This document shows positions 41,820 through 49,544 of a DNA stretch of 54,743 nt, in pieces. The stretch is taken from positions 1 to 54,743 of the forward strand of contig JBBQXS010000032.1 in the NCBI GenBank assembly GCA_038209365.1, written 5' to 3'. The translations under genes were made by a program, and so were the position numbers. The stretch comes from DASQHW01 sp038209365 (GTDB lineage Bacteria > Actinomycetota > Acidimicrobiia > IMCC26256 > PALSA-610). Position 1 is the stretch's first letter. Each line of letters starts with the position of its first letter. Under the pieces are notes generated by a model. The model did no database searches, was not told the origin of the DNA, and saw nothing but the letters and a program-made list of their open reading frames with translations.

Positions 41820-43537
41820 CGCGCGTTTGCCGCGTTCTTCCCGACGTCACCGCGGTCGACCGCGCCTTCGACTACACGATCGACGACGACGCGTCGGTCG
41901 GCACCATCGTGCGGGTGCCGTTGCACGGCCGGCGAGTGCGGGGCTGGATCGTCGCCATGGACGTCGTGCCCGAGGCCGACACGCTCCTTCCGGTGCTGGC
42001 GGTGGTGTCGGCCGGGCCGCCGCCCGAGGTCGTCGACCTGACGGCCTGGGTGGCGCACCGGTGGGCCGGCCCTCGTGTCGCCGTGCTCCGCTCCGCATCA
42101 CCGCCGAACCTCGTTCCACCCACCGTTTGGTCGGGGAGTGGCCACAAACGGCCACCTGCCGAACAAACAGGAGAGAGGCAAACGAGAGAAACCGTCGTGC
42201 GGTGGCCGCCGTTGCTGGACCGGCGGCAGCTGGTCTCGGGGATGTGCGCATCCGAAGGTTCGACGATCGTGTGCGTCGCCGACGCGGGCCGGGCGCGCAC
42301 GCTCGCCGCATTCCTCGGCCGGTCGCACGCGCGCGTCGCCCTGATCCATTCGACGCAGCCCGATGCGGCGCGCACCGAAGCGTGGGCGCGCGCCGCGGGC
42401 GGTGACTGTGTGGTGGTGGGCGGGCGGATCGCCGCGCTCGCGCCGGTGCCCGACCTGCGGGCTGCCGTGGTGGTCGACGACGCCGACGAGGCCCTTCAGG
42501 AGGAGCGCGCGCCCACGTGGCACGCGCGCGACGTGCTGCGGGAGCGCGCAGCGCGCGCCGGCGCGTCGTTCGCGGTGTGCTCGCCGGCGCCAACCGTCGA
42601 GGCGGTGTACGCGGCCGGCGACGCCGTCGAGGTGCCGCCTCCGGACGTCGAGCGAGGCGGCTGGCCCCGCGTGCAGGTCGTCGACCGGCGGGAGGAGCCA
42701 CCCGGGGCCGGCTTGCTCAGCGAGGCCCTCGCCGATGCCCTGCATCACAGCTTGGGCCCGGCCGTCTGCGTGCTGAACCGGCGCGGGCGATTCCGCTTGC
42801 TGGTGTGCACCTCGTGTCACGAGCTGCTCCGTTGGGACGCAGCCGCCGAGCGCCCGGCGGTGTGTCCGGAGTGCGGCGCCGCCCAGCTGCGCGTCCTGCG
42901 CGCCGGCGTGCGCCGCGTGCGTGACGAGCTGACCGCCCTCATGCCCGGCAAACGGGTCGTCGACGTCGACGCGGCGACGACCGAGGTCCCGGACGCGGAC
43001 ATCGTCATCGGCACGGAGGCTGCGTTGCATCGGGCCGCGATTCGCCGCCGGCGACCCACCCTCGTTGCCTACCTCGACCTCGACCAGGAGTTGCTCGCGC
43101 CCCGGTACCGCGCCGCGAGCCAGGCACACTGGCTCGTCACGCGGGGGGCACAGCTGCTCGCGTCCCGACCGCGTGCGGACACGCTGCTGCTGCTCCAGAC
43201 CCGCGTTCCCGAGCACGCCGTCGTCCAGGCAGTCGTACGGGCGGAGCCGCAGCGGATCCTCGAGGCCGAGCTCGACTACCGGCGGACGCTCGGGTATCCG
43301 CCGTTCGGCGCGCTGGCAGAGGTCTCCGGCGACGACGCCCCGCTCGCCGCCACCATCGACGCGCTGCGCGCGCTCGACGTGCAGGCCACGGGCGTGCAGG
43401 TGTTCGGCCCCGACGATCACCGCGCGCTCGTCAACGCACAGGCGTGGGACGCGCTCGCCGACGCGCTCGCGCGGTCGCTTCCGGTCGGCCGTGCGCTGGG
43501 TCGGGTCCGCGCCGCAGTCGACCCGCCCCGAATCTGA
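41816..43537 (+). CDS. priA: PriA-like primosomal protein lacking helicase motifs
   Basis: A 573-residue protein with the PriA DNA-binding N-terminus (VCRVLPDVTAVDRAFDYTI, VGTIVRVPLHGRRVRGWI) and PriA C-terminal features (YLDLDQELLAPRYRAASQA, TLGYPPFGALAEVSG). I find no Walker A GxGKT and no DExH box in the helicase region. The zinc-binding loop keeps only CTSC and CPEC, four cysteines instead of eight. Shortened, probably ATPase-inactive PriA proteins are known in actinobacteria. Residues about 110-135 form a polar insertion. TTG 41816 overlaps the metK stop. The metK-priA-def-fmt order supports the name. Confidence 0.85.
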   Translation: MTRVCRVLPDVTAVDRAFDYTIDDDASVGTIVRVPLHGRRVRGWIVAMDVVPEADTLLPVLAVVSAGPPPEVVDLTAWVAHRWAGPRVAVLRSASPPNLVPPTVWSGSGHKRPPAEQTGERQTRETVVRWPPLLDRRQLVSGMCASEGSTIVCVADAGRARTLAAFLGRSHARVALIHSTQPDAARTEAWARAAGGDCVVVGGRIAALAPVPDLRAAVVVDDADEALQEERAPTWHARDVLRERAARAGASFAVCSPAPTVEAVYAAGDAVEVPPPDVERGGWPRVQVVDRREEPPGAGLLSEALADALHHSLGPAVCVLNRRGRFRLLVCTSCHELLRWDAAAERPAVCPECGAAQLRVLRAGVRRVRDELTALMPGKRVVDVDAATTEVPDADIVIGTEAALHRAAIRRRRPTLVAYLDLDQELLAPRYRAASQAHWLVTRGAQLLASRPRADTLLLLQTRVPEHAVVQAVVRAEPQRILEAELDYRRTLGYPPFGALAEVSGDDAPLAATIDALRALDVQATGVQVFGPDDHRALVNAQAWDALADALARSLPVGRALGRVRAAVDPPRI

Positions 43538-43554
43538 CCGCATCCATGCGTCGG

Positions 43555-43560
43555 TAGCAT
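43555..43560 (+). promoter_or_regulatory. putative -10 box of def
   Basis: TAGCAT ends 8 nt before the def ATG. There is no Shine-Dalgarno sequence, consistent with a leaderless transcript. The short gap to priA holds nothing else. Confidence 0.4.
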
Positions 43561-43568
43561 GGGCCTCC

Positions 43569-44096
43569 ATGGCCACGCACACGATCCGCATCTTCGGCGA
43601 CCCGGTGCTGAAACGACCCGCGGCACCGGTCACCGACATCGACGGCGCGCTCGCCAGGCTCGTGGATGCGATGTACGAGACGATGTACGACGCGCCGGGC
43701 GTCGGTCTCGCGGCGCCACAGGTCGGCGTGCAGAAGCGGTTCTTCGTGTACGACGTGAACGACGAATCCGGCCCGCACGTCGTGTTCAACCCCACGATCG
43801 TCGAAGCCACCGGTGAATGGATCTACGAGGAAGGTTGCCTGTCGTTACCGGGGCTCGCGTTCGAGATCGCGCGGCCGAAGCTGGTGACGATGCGGGGCGT
43901 CGACCTGGACGGCAACGAGGTCGTCGTCCAGGGCGACGAGCTGCTCGGCCGTGTGTTCCTGCACGAGATCGACCACCTCGACGGCGTGCTGATGCTCGAC
44001 CGCCTCGACGGCGAGGAACGCAAGCGCGCGATGCGAGAGCTGCGCGAGCAAGGCATGGGCGTGCCGACGCCCGGCGGCCGCACGCACGCGCTGTGA
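43569..44096 (+). CDS. def: peptide deformylase
   Basis: A 175-residue metallohydrolase removing the N-formyl group from nascent proteins. The three motifs are GVGLAAPQ (44-51), EGCLSLPG with metal ligand C90, and HEIDHLDG with H132, E133 and H136. Length is normal. ATG 43569 gives a family-typical N-terminus with IRIFGDPVLK. It is followed by fmt, its functional counterpart. Confidence 0.97.
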   Translation: MATHTIRIFGDPVLKRPAAPVTDIDGALARLVDAMYETMYDAPGVGLAAPQVGVQKRFFVYDVNDESGPHVVFNPTIVEATGEWIYEEGCLSLPGLAFEIARPKLVTMRGVDLDGNEVVVQGDELLGRVFLHEIDHLDGVLMLDRLDGEERKRAMRELREQGMGVPTPGGRTHAL

Positions 44097-44098
44097 CG

Positions 44099-44104
44099 TA
44101 GCGT
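44099..44104 (+). promoter_or_regulatory. putative -10 box of fmt
   Basis: TAGCGT lies between the def stop and fmt, ending 8 nt before the GTG start. This is the same spacing as for def and pilD. Confidence 0.35.
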
Positions 44105-44112
44105 CCGATGCC

Positions 44113-45015
44113 GTGCGGATCGTGTACCTGGGCACCCCGGAAGACGCGGTCCCGCCACTCGAAGCACTCGTCGAGCACGGTCACGACGTCGCGTTCGCCG
44201 TCACGCAACCGGATCGTCGGAGGTCGCGCGGCGCCGGTCCGGACGCGTCGCCGGTCAAGCGAGCGGCGACCAGGCTCGGGGTGCCCGTCCGCACCCCGCA
44301 CAAAGCGCGAGAGATCGTCGACGACGTGAGGGGGAGCGGTGCGGAGCTCGGCGTGGTGGTTGCCTTCGGCCAGCTCCTGCCGGTGTCGCTGCTCGACGCG
44401 TTGCCCCACGGGTTCGTGAACCTGCACTTCTCGCTCCTGCCCCGATGGCGCGGCGCCGCCCCGGTGGAACGGGCGATGCTCGCCGGCGACCTCGAAACCG
44501 GCGTGTCGCTCATGCAACTCGAAGCCGGCCTCGACACCGGCCCCGTGTTCGCGTCGACGCGTGTGGCGATCGCGCCGACCGAGACGGCGGGCGAGCTGCG
44601 CGGCCGGCTCGTCGACGCCGGGACCGAGTTGCTGCTCGTGCACCTCCCGGCGCTTCCGACCGCGACGCCCGTGCCGCAACACGGTGAGCCGACCTACGCG
44701 GACAAGCTCGAGGTCGACGAGTTCCGGCTCGACGCGGCGCGCCCGGCCGCCGAGCTCGCGCGTGTCGTGCGGGCGGGCAATCCACGCCCGGGAGCGTGGT
44801 TCACCGTCGACGGCAAGCGCGTGAAGGTCCTGCGCGCGCACGAAGCCGCCGACCACCGAACGCTCGCACCAGGAGAGCTCGCGCCCGACGGCGCGCTCGG
44901 AACGGCGAGCGAGGTGCTGATCCTCGACGAGGTGCAGCCGCAGGGCAAGCGCGCGATGGACGCGCGTGCCTGGCGGGCCGGCGCGCGGGGCCCGGCCCGC
45001 GTCGACCCTCCGTGA
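44113..45015 (+). CDS. fmt: methionyl-tRNA formyltransferase
   Basis: A 300-residue enzyme formylating initiator Met-tRNA. The N-terminal formyltransferase domain has RIVYLGTPEDAVPPLEAL, and the catalytic region FVNLHFSLLPRWRGAAPVERAML followed by LDTGPVFA. The C-terminal OB-like domain (about 200-290) contains RAGNPRPGAWFTVDGKRVKVLRA. It starts at GTG 44113 and overlaps rsmB by 4 nt. Confidence 0.95.
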   Translation: MRIVYLGTPEDAVPPLEALVEHGHDVAFAVTQPDRRRSRGAGPDASPVKRAATRLGVPVRTPHKAREIVDDVRGSGAELGVVVAFGQLLPVSLLDALPHGFVNLHFSLLPRWRGAAPVERAMLAGDLETGVSLMQLEAGLDTGPVFASTRVAIAPTETAGELRGRLVDAGTELLLVHLPALPTATPVPQHGEPTYADKLEVDEFRLDAARPAAELARVVRAGNPRPGAWFTVDGKRVKVLRAHEAADHRTLAPGELAPDGALGTASEVLILDEVQPQGKRAMDARAWRAGARGPARVDPP

Positions 45016-46328
45016 GCGTCGACACGCCGCGGCGAACGGCGCTCGACGCGCTGTTGCGGGTCGAGCAGGGTGCGTACGCGCACATCCTCGTGCCGGAGAT
45101 GCTGCGACAACGCGGTTTCGACGCTCGCGACCGCGGTCTGGTGACCGAGCTCGTGTACGGCTCGTTGCGCATGCGCCGGGCCGTCGACCATCTCCTCGCG
45201 CAGGTGTCGACGCGTCCGCTCGACGAGGTGGACGACCGAGTACGGGCCGCGCTGCGGCTCGGCGCCTACCAGCTCCTCCTCGGGATCCCTCCCCACGCCG
45301 CGGTCGGCGAGACCGTGAACCTCGTGGGCGCCCGTGCGCGGGGGTTCGTGAACGGGGTCTTGCGCGCGCTCGCGCGACTCGGACCCGCGTGGCCGTTGCC
45401 GACCGGCGATGACGTGCCATCCCTCGCGGTCCGGACGTCACATCCCGACTGGATCGTCCGCGCCCTCGTCGACGAGTTCGGTGTCGAGGACGCGGTCGCG
45501 ACCCTCGAGCTCGACGACGCGCCGCCGCCGGTGACCCTGCGCGTCAATCCGATGCGGGCCACGCCCGAGGAGTTGGAGGTCGAGCTCCGGCACGCCGGGG
45601 TCGAGGTGACGCGCGGCTTGCTCGTCCCCGACGCGCTGCTGGTGCGCCATTCCGGTGACCTCGCGCGGCTCCCCGCGGTGCGAGACGGACGCGTGTCGCC
45701 CCAGGACCAAGCGAGTCAGGCGGTGGTCGCGGTGCTCGATCCGCAGCCGGGGGAACGTGTGCTCGACCTCGCGTCGGCGCCGGGGGGGAAGGCGACGGCT
45801 GCCGCTGAGCGCATGCACGCGCGTGGGGTCGTGGTCGCCGCCGACCTGCATCCCGGCCGGGTGCGCACGGTGATGCGGGCCGCGCGACGCCTCGGCCTCG
45901 GCGACGTGATCCGGCCGCTGGTCGCCGACGGCGCGCACCCCGGAGTACGGGAAGGCGCCTTCGATCGCGTGCTGCTCGATGCGCCGTGCAGCGGCCTCGG
46001 CGTGTTGCGCCGGCGACCCGACGCGCGTTGGCGGATCCAGCCCGGCGACGTCGACGACCTCGCGGGGTTGCAGCGCAACCTGCTCGCCGCGGCCGCCCGC
46101 GCGGTCAAGCCCGGCGGCCGGTTGGTGTACTCCGTCTGCACGTTGACGCGCACCGAGACACTCGACATCGACGAATGGGCGAAGGGCGAGCTTCCCGAGC
46201 TCCACGCGATCGACCCGCCCGGGCCACCGTGGCGTCCGTACGGGCGCGGCGCGATCCTCCTGCCGTCCGACGCGCACAGCGACGGCATGTTCGTCCTCGT
46301 GCTCAAGCGCGAGGGCTCTGCGACATGA
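45012..46328 (+). CDS. rsmB: 16S rRNA (cytosine-C5) methyltransferase RsmB
   Basis: A 438-residue enzyme modifying C967 (E. coli numbering). A NusB-like RNA-binding domain (about 1-140, RTALDALLRVEQGAYAHILV) precedes the Rossmann methyltransferase. The SAM motif is LDLASAPGGKATAAAE, and the two cysteines of the m5C mechanism are in DAPCSGLGVLRRRPD and VYSVCTL. The start is a GTG overlapping the fmt stop. The fmt-rsmB-rpe order is common. Confidence 0.94.
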   Translation: MSVDTPRRTALDALLRVEQGAYAHILVPEMLRQRGFDARDRGLVTELVYGSLRMRRAVDHLLAQVSTRPLDEVDDRVRAALRLGAYQLLLGIPPHAAVGETVNLVGARARGFVNGVLRALARLGPAWPLPTGDDVPSLAVRTSHPDWIVRALVDEFGVEDAVATLELDDAPPPVTLRVNPMRATPEELEVELRHAGVEVTRGLLVPDALLVRHSGDLARLPAVRDGRVSPQDQASQAVVAVLDPQPGERVLDLASAPGGKATAAAERMHARGVVVAADLHPGRVRTVMRAARRLGLGDVIRPLVADGAHPGVREGAFDRVLLDAPCSGLGVLRRRPDARWRIQPGDVDDLAGLQRNLLAAAARAVKPGGRLVYSVCTLTRTETLDIDEWAKGELPELHAIDPPGPPWRPYGRGAILLPSDAHSDGMFVLVLKREGSAT

Positions 46329-46338
46329 CCACGGTCGG

Positions 46339-46344
46339 TAGCCT
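46339..46344 (+). promoter_or_regulatory. putative -10 box of rpe
   Basis: TAGCCT ends 7 nt before the conserved rpe ATG at 46352, close to the ideal spacing for a leaderless mRNA. Its local context (CGGTAGC) is shared with the def box. Confidence 0.4.
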
Positions 46345-46351
46345 TGGCGCG

Positions 46352-47002
46352 ATGAAGGTCGCTCCCTCGATCCTCGCCGCGGACTTCTCGTGCCTCGCGG
46401 CTGACGTCGCGCGGGTGGCGGCGGTCGCGGACCTGCTCCACGTCGACTGTATGGACGGGCACTACGTCCCGAACCTGACGATCGGGCCACCGGTCGTGAA
46501 GGCATTGCGGAAGCACACCGACCTGTTCCTCGACTGCCACCTCATGGTCGACAATCCGCAGGTCCTCCTCGCTGCGTTCGCCGACGCGGGTGCCGACGGA
46601 TGCACGGTGCACATCGAGCTCGGCGATCCGCGTCCGCTGTTCGACGAGATCCGAAGGCTCGGCATGCGCGTCGGCCTTTCGCTCGAACCGCAGACCTCAT
46701 TCGAGGAAGTGCTGCCGTATCTGCCACAGATCGATCTCTTGCTCGTGATGAGCGTGCACACCGGCTTCGGCGGCCAGCCATTCATTCCCGAGGTGCTCGA
46801 CAAGGTGCGCGCGGCGCGTGCGGTGATCGACGAACAGCAGTTGCCGGTCGAGATCGAGATCGACGGTGGCATCAAGGTCGACAATGCACACCTTCCCGCC
46901 GATGCCGGTGTCGACATCATCGTGTCGGGCACGGGCATCTTCGGCACCGACGACCCCGTCGCCGCCGCGCGCAAGATCCGTGAGGCCGGCGCCCGCCGAT
47001 GA
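46352..47002 (+). CDS. rpe: ribulose-phosphate 3-epimerase
   Basis: A 216-residue TIM barrel interconverting ribulose-5-P and xylulose-5-P. KVAPSILAADFSCL, HVDCMDGHYVPNLTIGPPVV, DCHLMVDNP, VMSVHTGFGGQPFI and EIDGGI include the metal-binding His/Asp residues. ATG 46352 matches the family start. An in-frame ATG 46325 overlaps the rsmB stop and would add nine residues. It overlaps the mog-like gene by 4 nt. Confidence 0.95.
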   Translation: MKVAPSILAADFSCLAADVARVAAVADLLHVDCMDGHYVPNLTIGPPVVKALRKHTDLFLDCHLMVDNPQVLLAAFADAGADGCTVHIELGDPRPLFDEIRRLGMRVGLSLEPQTSFEEVLPYLPQIDLLLVMSVHTGFGGQPFIPEVLDKVRAARAVIDEQQLPVEIEIDGGIKVDNAHLPADAGVDIIVSGTGIFGTDDPVAAARKIREAGARR

Positions 47003-47481
47003 CGAAGCAGGCCAAGGTGCTGACGGTCTCCGACGGTGTCGCGGGCGGGACGCGCGCCGACAAGAGCGGGCGCGCGCTCGTCGAGCACCTCGTGGCAGCC
47101 GGGTACGACGTCGTGGCGCACGAGGTCACGGGCGACGGCGCCGACGAGGTCGCGCGCGCGCTGGGCGCACTGTGCGACGGCTTCGCCGGCCTCGTGGTGA
47201 CGACGGGCGGCACGGGATTCGGACCGCGCGACCTCACGCCCGAAGGCACGCGCGCCGCGCTCGACCGTGAGGCGCCCGGGATCGCGGAGGCGATCCGCCG
47301 TGCGAGCGACGGCGACGGCCGCGGCTTCGGCATGCTGTCGCGCGGTGTGGCGGGGGCGCGCGGCCAGGCGCTCGTCTGCAACCTGCCGGGATCGGCGAGT
47401 GGCGCGATCGAAGGCCTCGGCGTGCTGCTGCCGGTTGCCGCGCACGCCCTCGATCTCCTCGCCGGCGGCCATCCTCACTAG
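46999..47481 (+). CDS. MoaB/Mog family molybdopterin-binding protein
   Basis: A 160-residue MPT-binding-fold protein. KVLTVSDGVAGGTRADKSGRALVEHL, LVVTTGGTGFGPRDLTPEGT, MLSRGVAGARGQALVCNLPGSASGA match the Mog/MoaB family, which adenylylates molybdopterin before molybdenum insertion. MoaB-like proteins of unclear activity also share these motifs. It overlaps rpe and precedes the rib operon; no other molybdenum cofactor gene is in the window. Confidence 0.88.
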   Translation: MTKQAKVLTVSDGVAGGTRADKSGRALVEHLVAAGYDVVAHEVTGDGADEVARALGALCDGFAGLVVTTGGTGFGPRDLTPEGTRAALDREAPGIAEAIRRASDGDGRGFGMLSRGVAGARGQALVCNLPGSASGAIEGLGVLLPVAAHALDLLAGGHPH

Positions 47482-47488
47482 CAAGAGG

Positions 47489-47536
47489 CCTCACGAGCAC
47501 GAGCCCTCACGAGCGAGAGCCCCCACTCACGGGAGC
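47489..47536 (+). repeat. short direct repeats upstream of the rib promoter
   Basis: CCTCACGAGC occurs at 47489-47498 and 47505-47514, 16 nt apart, with a degenerate third copy (ACTCACGGGAGC) at about 47525-47536. They lie just upstream of the -35 box and could be a protein-binding site. This is the left part of a 320-nt gap; promoter and riboswitch fill the rest. Confidence 0.4.
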
Positions 47537-47559
47537 GTGGTCCCAGAAAATAGAACGCG

Positions 47560-47588
47560 TTGCAATTCCGCGGCGGTGCGGATACGCT
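47560..47588 (+). promoter_or_regulatory. promoter of the riboflavin operon
   Basis: TTGCAA (47560-47565) and TACGCT (47583-47588) are separated by exactly 17 nt, the best -35/-10 pair in the window. Transcription would begin near 47595, just before the riboswitch. Confidence 0.65.
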
Positions 47589-47609
47589 TTCCCGTGTACA
47601 ACTGAAATG

Positions 47610-47728
47610 CCCTCGGGGTTGGGTGAAAGTCCCGACCGGCGGTGAGAGCCCGCGAACGCCCCGCAGCCAGCGGAGCGCCGACCAGGTGGAACTCCTGGGC
47701 CGACGGTGAGAGTCCGGATGGGAGAGGG
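47610..47728 (+). ncRNA. FMN riboswitch (RFN element)
   Basis: The conserved RFN core is present: GGGTGAAAGTCCCGACCGGC in the first helices, GGTGAGAGCCCGCGA, then AGGTGGAACTCCTGG, GCCGACGGTGAGAGTCCGG and ATGGGAGAGGG. The closing stem pairs CCCTC (47610-47614) with GAGGG (47724-47728). It lies upstream of ribD, so it is expected to reduce rib expression when FMN is abundant. Confidence 0.96.
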
Positions 47729-47771
47729 TGAAGCGTCCGGCTCGTGATGTCGCGGGCCGCTTCGCCGTTGC

Positions 47772-47800
47772 CGCGCCCCGCGGGTTGCCGAGGAGGCGCG
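47772..47800 (+). promoter_or_regulatory. Shine-Dalgarno-sequestering hairpin of ribD
   Basis: CGCGCC (47772-47777) can pair with GGCGCG (47795-47800), which overlaps the end of the AGGAGG ribosome-binding site (47791-47796) of ribD. No T-run terminator is seen after the riboswitch, so control is probably translational. The switching partner within the riboswitch is not resolved by eye. Confidence 0.45.
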
Positions 47801-47801
47801 C

Positions 47802-48905
47802 GTGCGCGACGACGAGCTCATGGGCCGGGCCATCACCTTGGCCCGCAGCGCGCGCCGTCACACCGCGCCCTGGCCGGCCGTCGGCGCGGTGATCGCCGAC
47901 CACGGTGAGATCGTCGGCGAGGGCGCCACCGGTCCCTTCCCCACCGGTCCCCACGCCGAGGTCGTCGCGCTCGGCGCGGCGGGCGCGCGCGCCCGGGGCG
48001 CGACCATCTATACGACGCTCGAGCCGTGCGATCACCACGGCAACACCCCGCCGTGCACCACCGCGCTGATCGAAGCCGGGATCACGCGGGTCGTGTCGGC
48101 GGTGGACGATCCCGACGAGAAGGTTGCCGGTCGCGGATATACGCGCTTGCGGAGCGCCGGCATCGAGGTCGTGACGGGGGTAGGCGAGGCCGGCGCCCTG
48201 CGTGATCTCGCGCCGTATCTGCATCACCGGCGCACCGGTCGCGCGTTCGTCACAGCCAAGGTCGCGACGACGCTCGACGGGCGCGTTGCCGCGGCCGACG
48301 GTTCCTCGCGGTGGATCACCTCGGAGGCCGCGCGCGCGGATGCCCACGAGCTGCGCGCCGATGCCCAGGCGATCGTGGTCGGCGCCGGCACCGCGCTCGC
48401 GGACCAACCCGCGCTGACGGTCCGCGACGTCGACGTGATGCCGCACCGCGCGCCGTTGCGGGTGCTGCTCGACGGGCGTGGACGCGTTCCCGCGGAGGGT
48501 CCGCTCTTCGACACCGCGCTCGCGCCGACGTTGGTCGTCACGACCGACCGGGCGCGGGCGGGTGCCATCGACGCGTGGCGGTCCGCGGGTGCCAAAGTCG
48601 AAACTGTCGCGCCCTCGTCGCTCGGGAGCGGAGTGGATCTCGACGCCGCGCTCACGCTCCTCGCCGGCCACGGTGTCTTGCACGCGCTCGTCGAAGGAGG
48701 TGCCACGCTCCTCGGCGCGTTGGTGACCGCCGGTCGTGCGCAGCGTCTCGTCGCGTACGTCGCACCCGCGTTGCTCGGGACCGCGGGGTTGCCGGCGTTC
48801 GCGTTCCCCGGCCCGGCATCGATCGACGGAGCGCTGCGGTTCGAGCTGGCATCCGTCACGCGCCTCGGCCCGGACGTCCGGCTCGAGTACGAGGTGGAGG
48901 TCTGA
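47802..48905 (+). CDS. ribD: bifunctional diaminohydroxyphosphoribosylaminopyrimidine deaminase / reductase
   Basis: A 367-residue enzyme of riboflavin synthesis. The deaminase domain (about 1-145) has the zinc motif HAEVVALGAAG and LEPCDHHGNTPPCTTAL. The reductase domain (about 146-365) starts RAFVTAKVATTLDGRVAAADG and contains WITSEAARADAHELRADAQAIVVGAGTALADQP and the HALVEGGATLLG strand. GTG 47802 follows AGGAGG. It overlaps ribE in TGATG. Confidence 0.96.
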   Translation: MRDDELMGRAITLARSARRHTAPWPAVGAVIADHGEIVGEGATGPFPTGPHAEVVALGAAGARARGATIYTTLEPCDHHGNTPPCTTALIEAGITRVVSAVDDPDEKVAGRGYTRLRSAGIEVVTGVGEAGALRDLAPYLHHRRTGRAFVTAKVATTLDGRVAAADGSSRWITSEAARADAHELRADAQAIVVGAGTALADQPALTVRDVDVMPHRAPLRVLLDGRGRVPAEGPLFDTALAPTLVVTTDRARAGAIDAWRSAGAKVETVAPSSLGSGVDLDAALTLLAGHGVLHALVEGGATLLGALVTAGRAQRLVAYVAPALLGTAGLPAFAFPGPASIDGALRFELASVTRLGPDVRLEYEVEV

Positions 48906-49534
48906 TGTTCACGGGGATCATCGAGGAGCTCGGCACGGTGCGCGCGGTCATCCCGAACGCCGACGGTGCGCGCGTCGAGATCGATGCGAAGACCGTGCTC
49001 GAGGACGCGACGCTCGGCGTGTCCATCGCGGTCAATGGGTGCTGCCTGACCGTGGTCGACATCGGCGACGGGTGGTGGGCGGCCGACGCGGTCGTCGAGA
49101 CGCTGTGCCGTACCACGCTCGGCGGGCTCGCCGCCGGCGACGCGGTAAACCTGGAGCGGCCGTTGCGGCTGGCCGACCGCCTCGGTGGCCACCTCGTGCA
49201 GGGTCACGTCGACGGTACGGGCAGCGTCCGCGCACGCGAGGTGCAGTCCGACGGCTCGACGCTCGTGCGTTTCGACGCGCCGGCCGACGTCATGCGCTAC
49301 GCCGTGCACAAGGGCTCGATCACCGTCGACGGCATCAGCCTGACCGTGGCCGCGATGCACGACGACGGCTTCAGCGTCGCGATCATCCCGCACACGCTGG
49401 CCGTGACGACGCTCGGGACACGCGGCGTCGGCGAACACGTGAATCTCGAATGTGACGTCCTCGCCAAGTACGTCGAGCGTCTCTTGCACGGCGCGGTGAA
49501 CGAGGCGGGGCGAAGTGAGCGTGGCCGGAGATGA
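48905..49534 (+). CDS. ribE: riboflavin synthase (alpha subunit type)
   Basis: A 209-residue enzyme dismutating two lumazines to riboflavin. It consists of two similar lumazine-binding barrels: MFTGIIEELG with SIAVNGCCLTV in the first, GHVDGTGSV with KGSITVDGISLTV in the second. Length is typical. It starts at ATG 48905 overlapping the ribD stop. Confidence 0.96.
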   Translation: MFTGIIEELGTVRAVIPNADGARVEIDAKTVLEDATLGVSIAVNGCCLTVVDIGDGWWAADAVVETLCRTTLGGLAAGDAVNLERPLRLADRLGGHLVQGHVDGTGSVRAREVQSDGSTLVRFDAPADVMRYAVHKGSITVDGISLTVAAMHDDGFSVAIIPHTLAVTTLGTRGVGEHVNLECDVLAKYVERLLHGAVNEAGRSERGRR

Positions 49535-49544
49535 GGAGCCCGAA

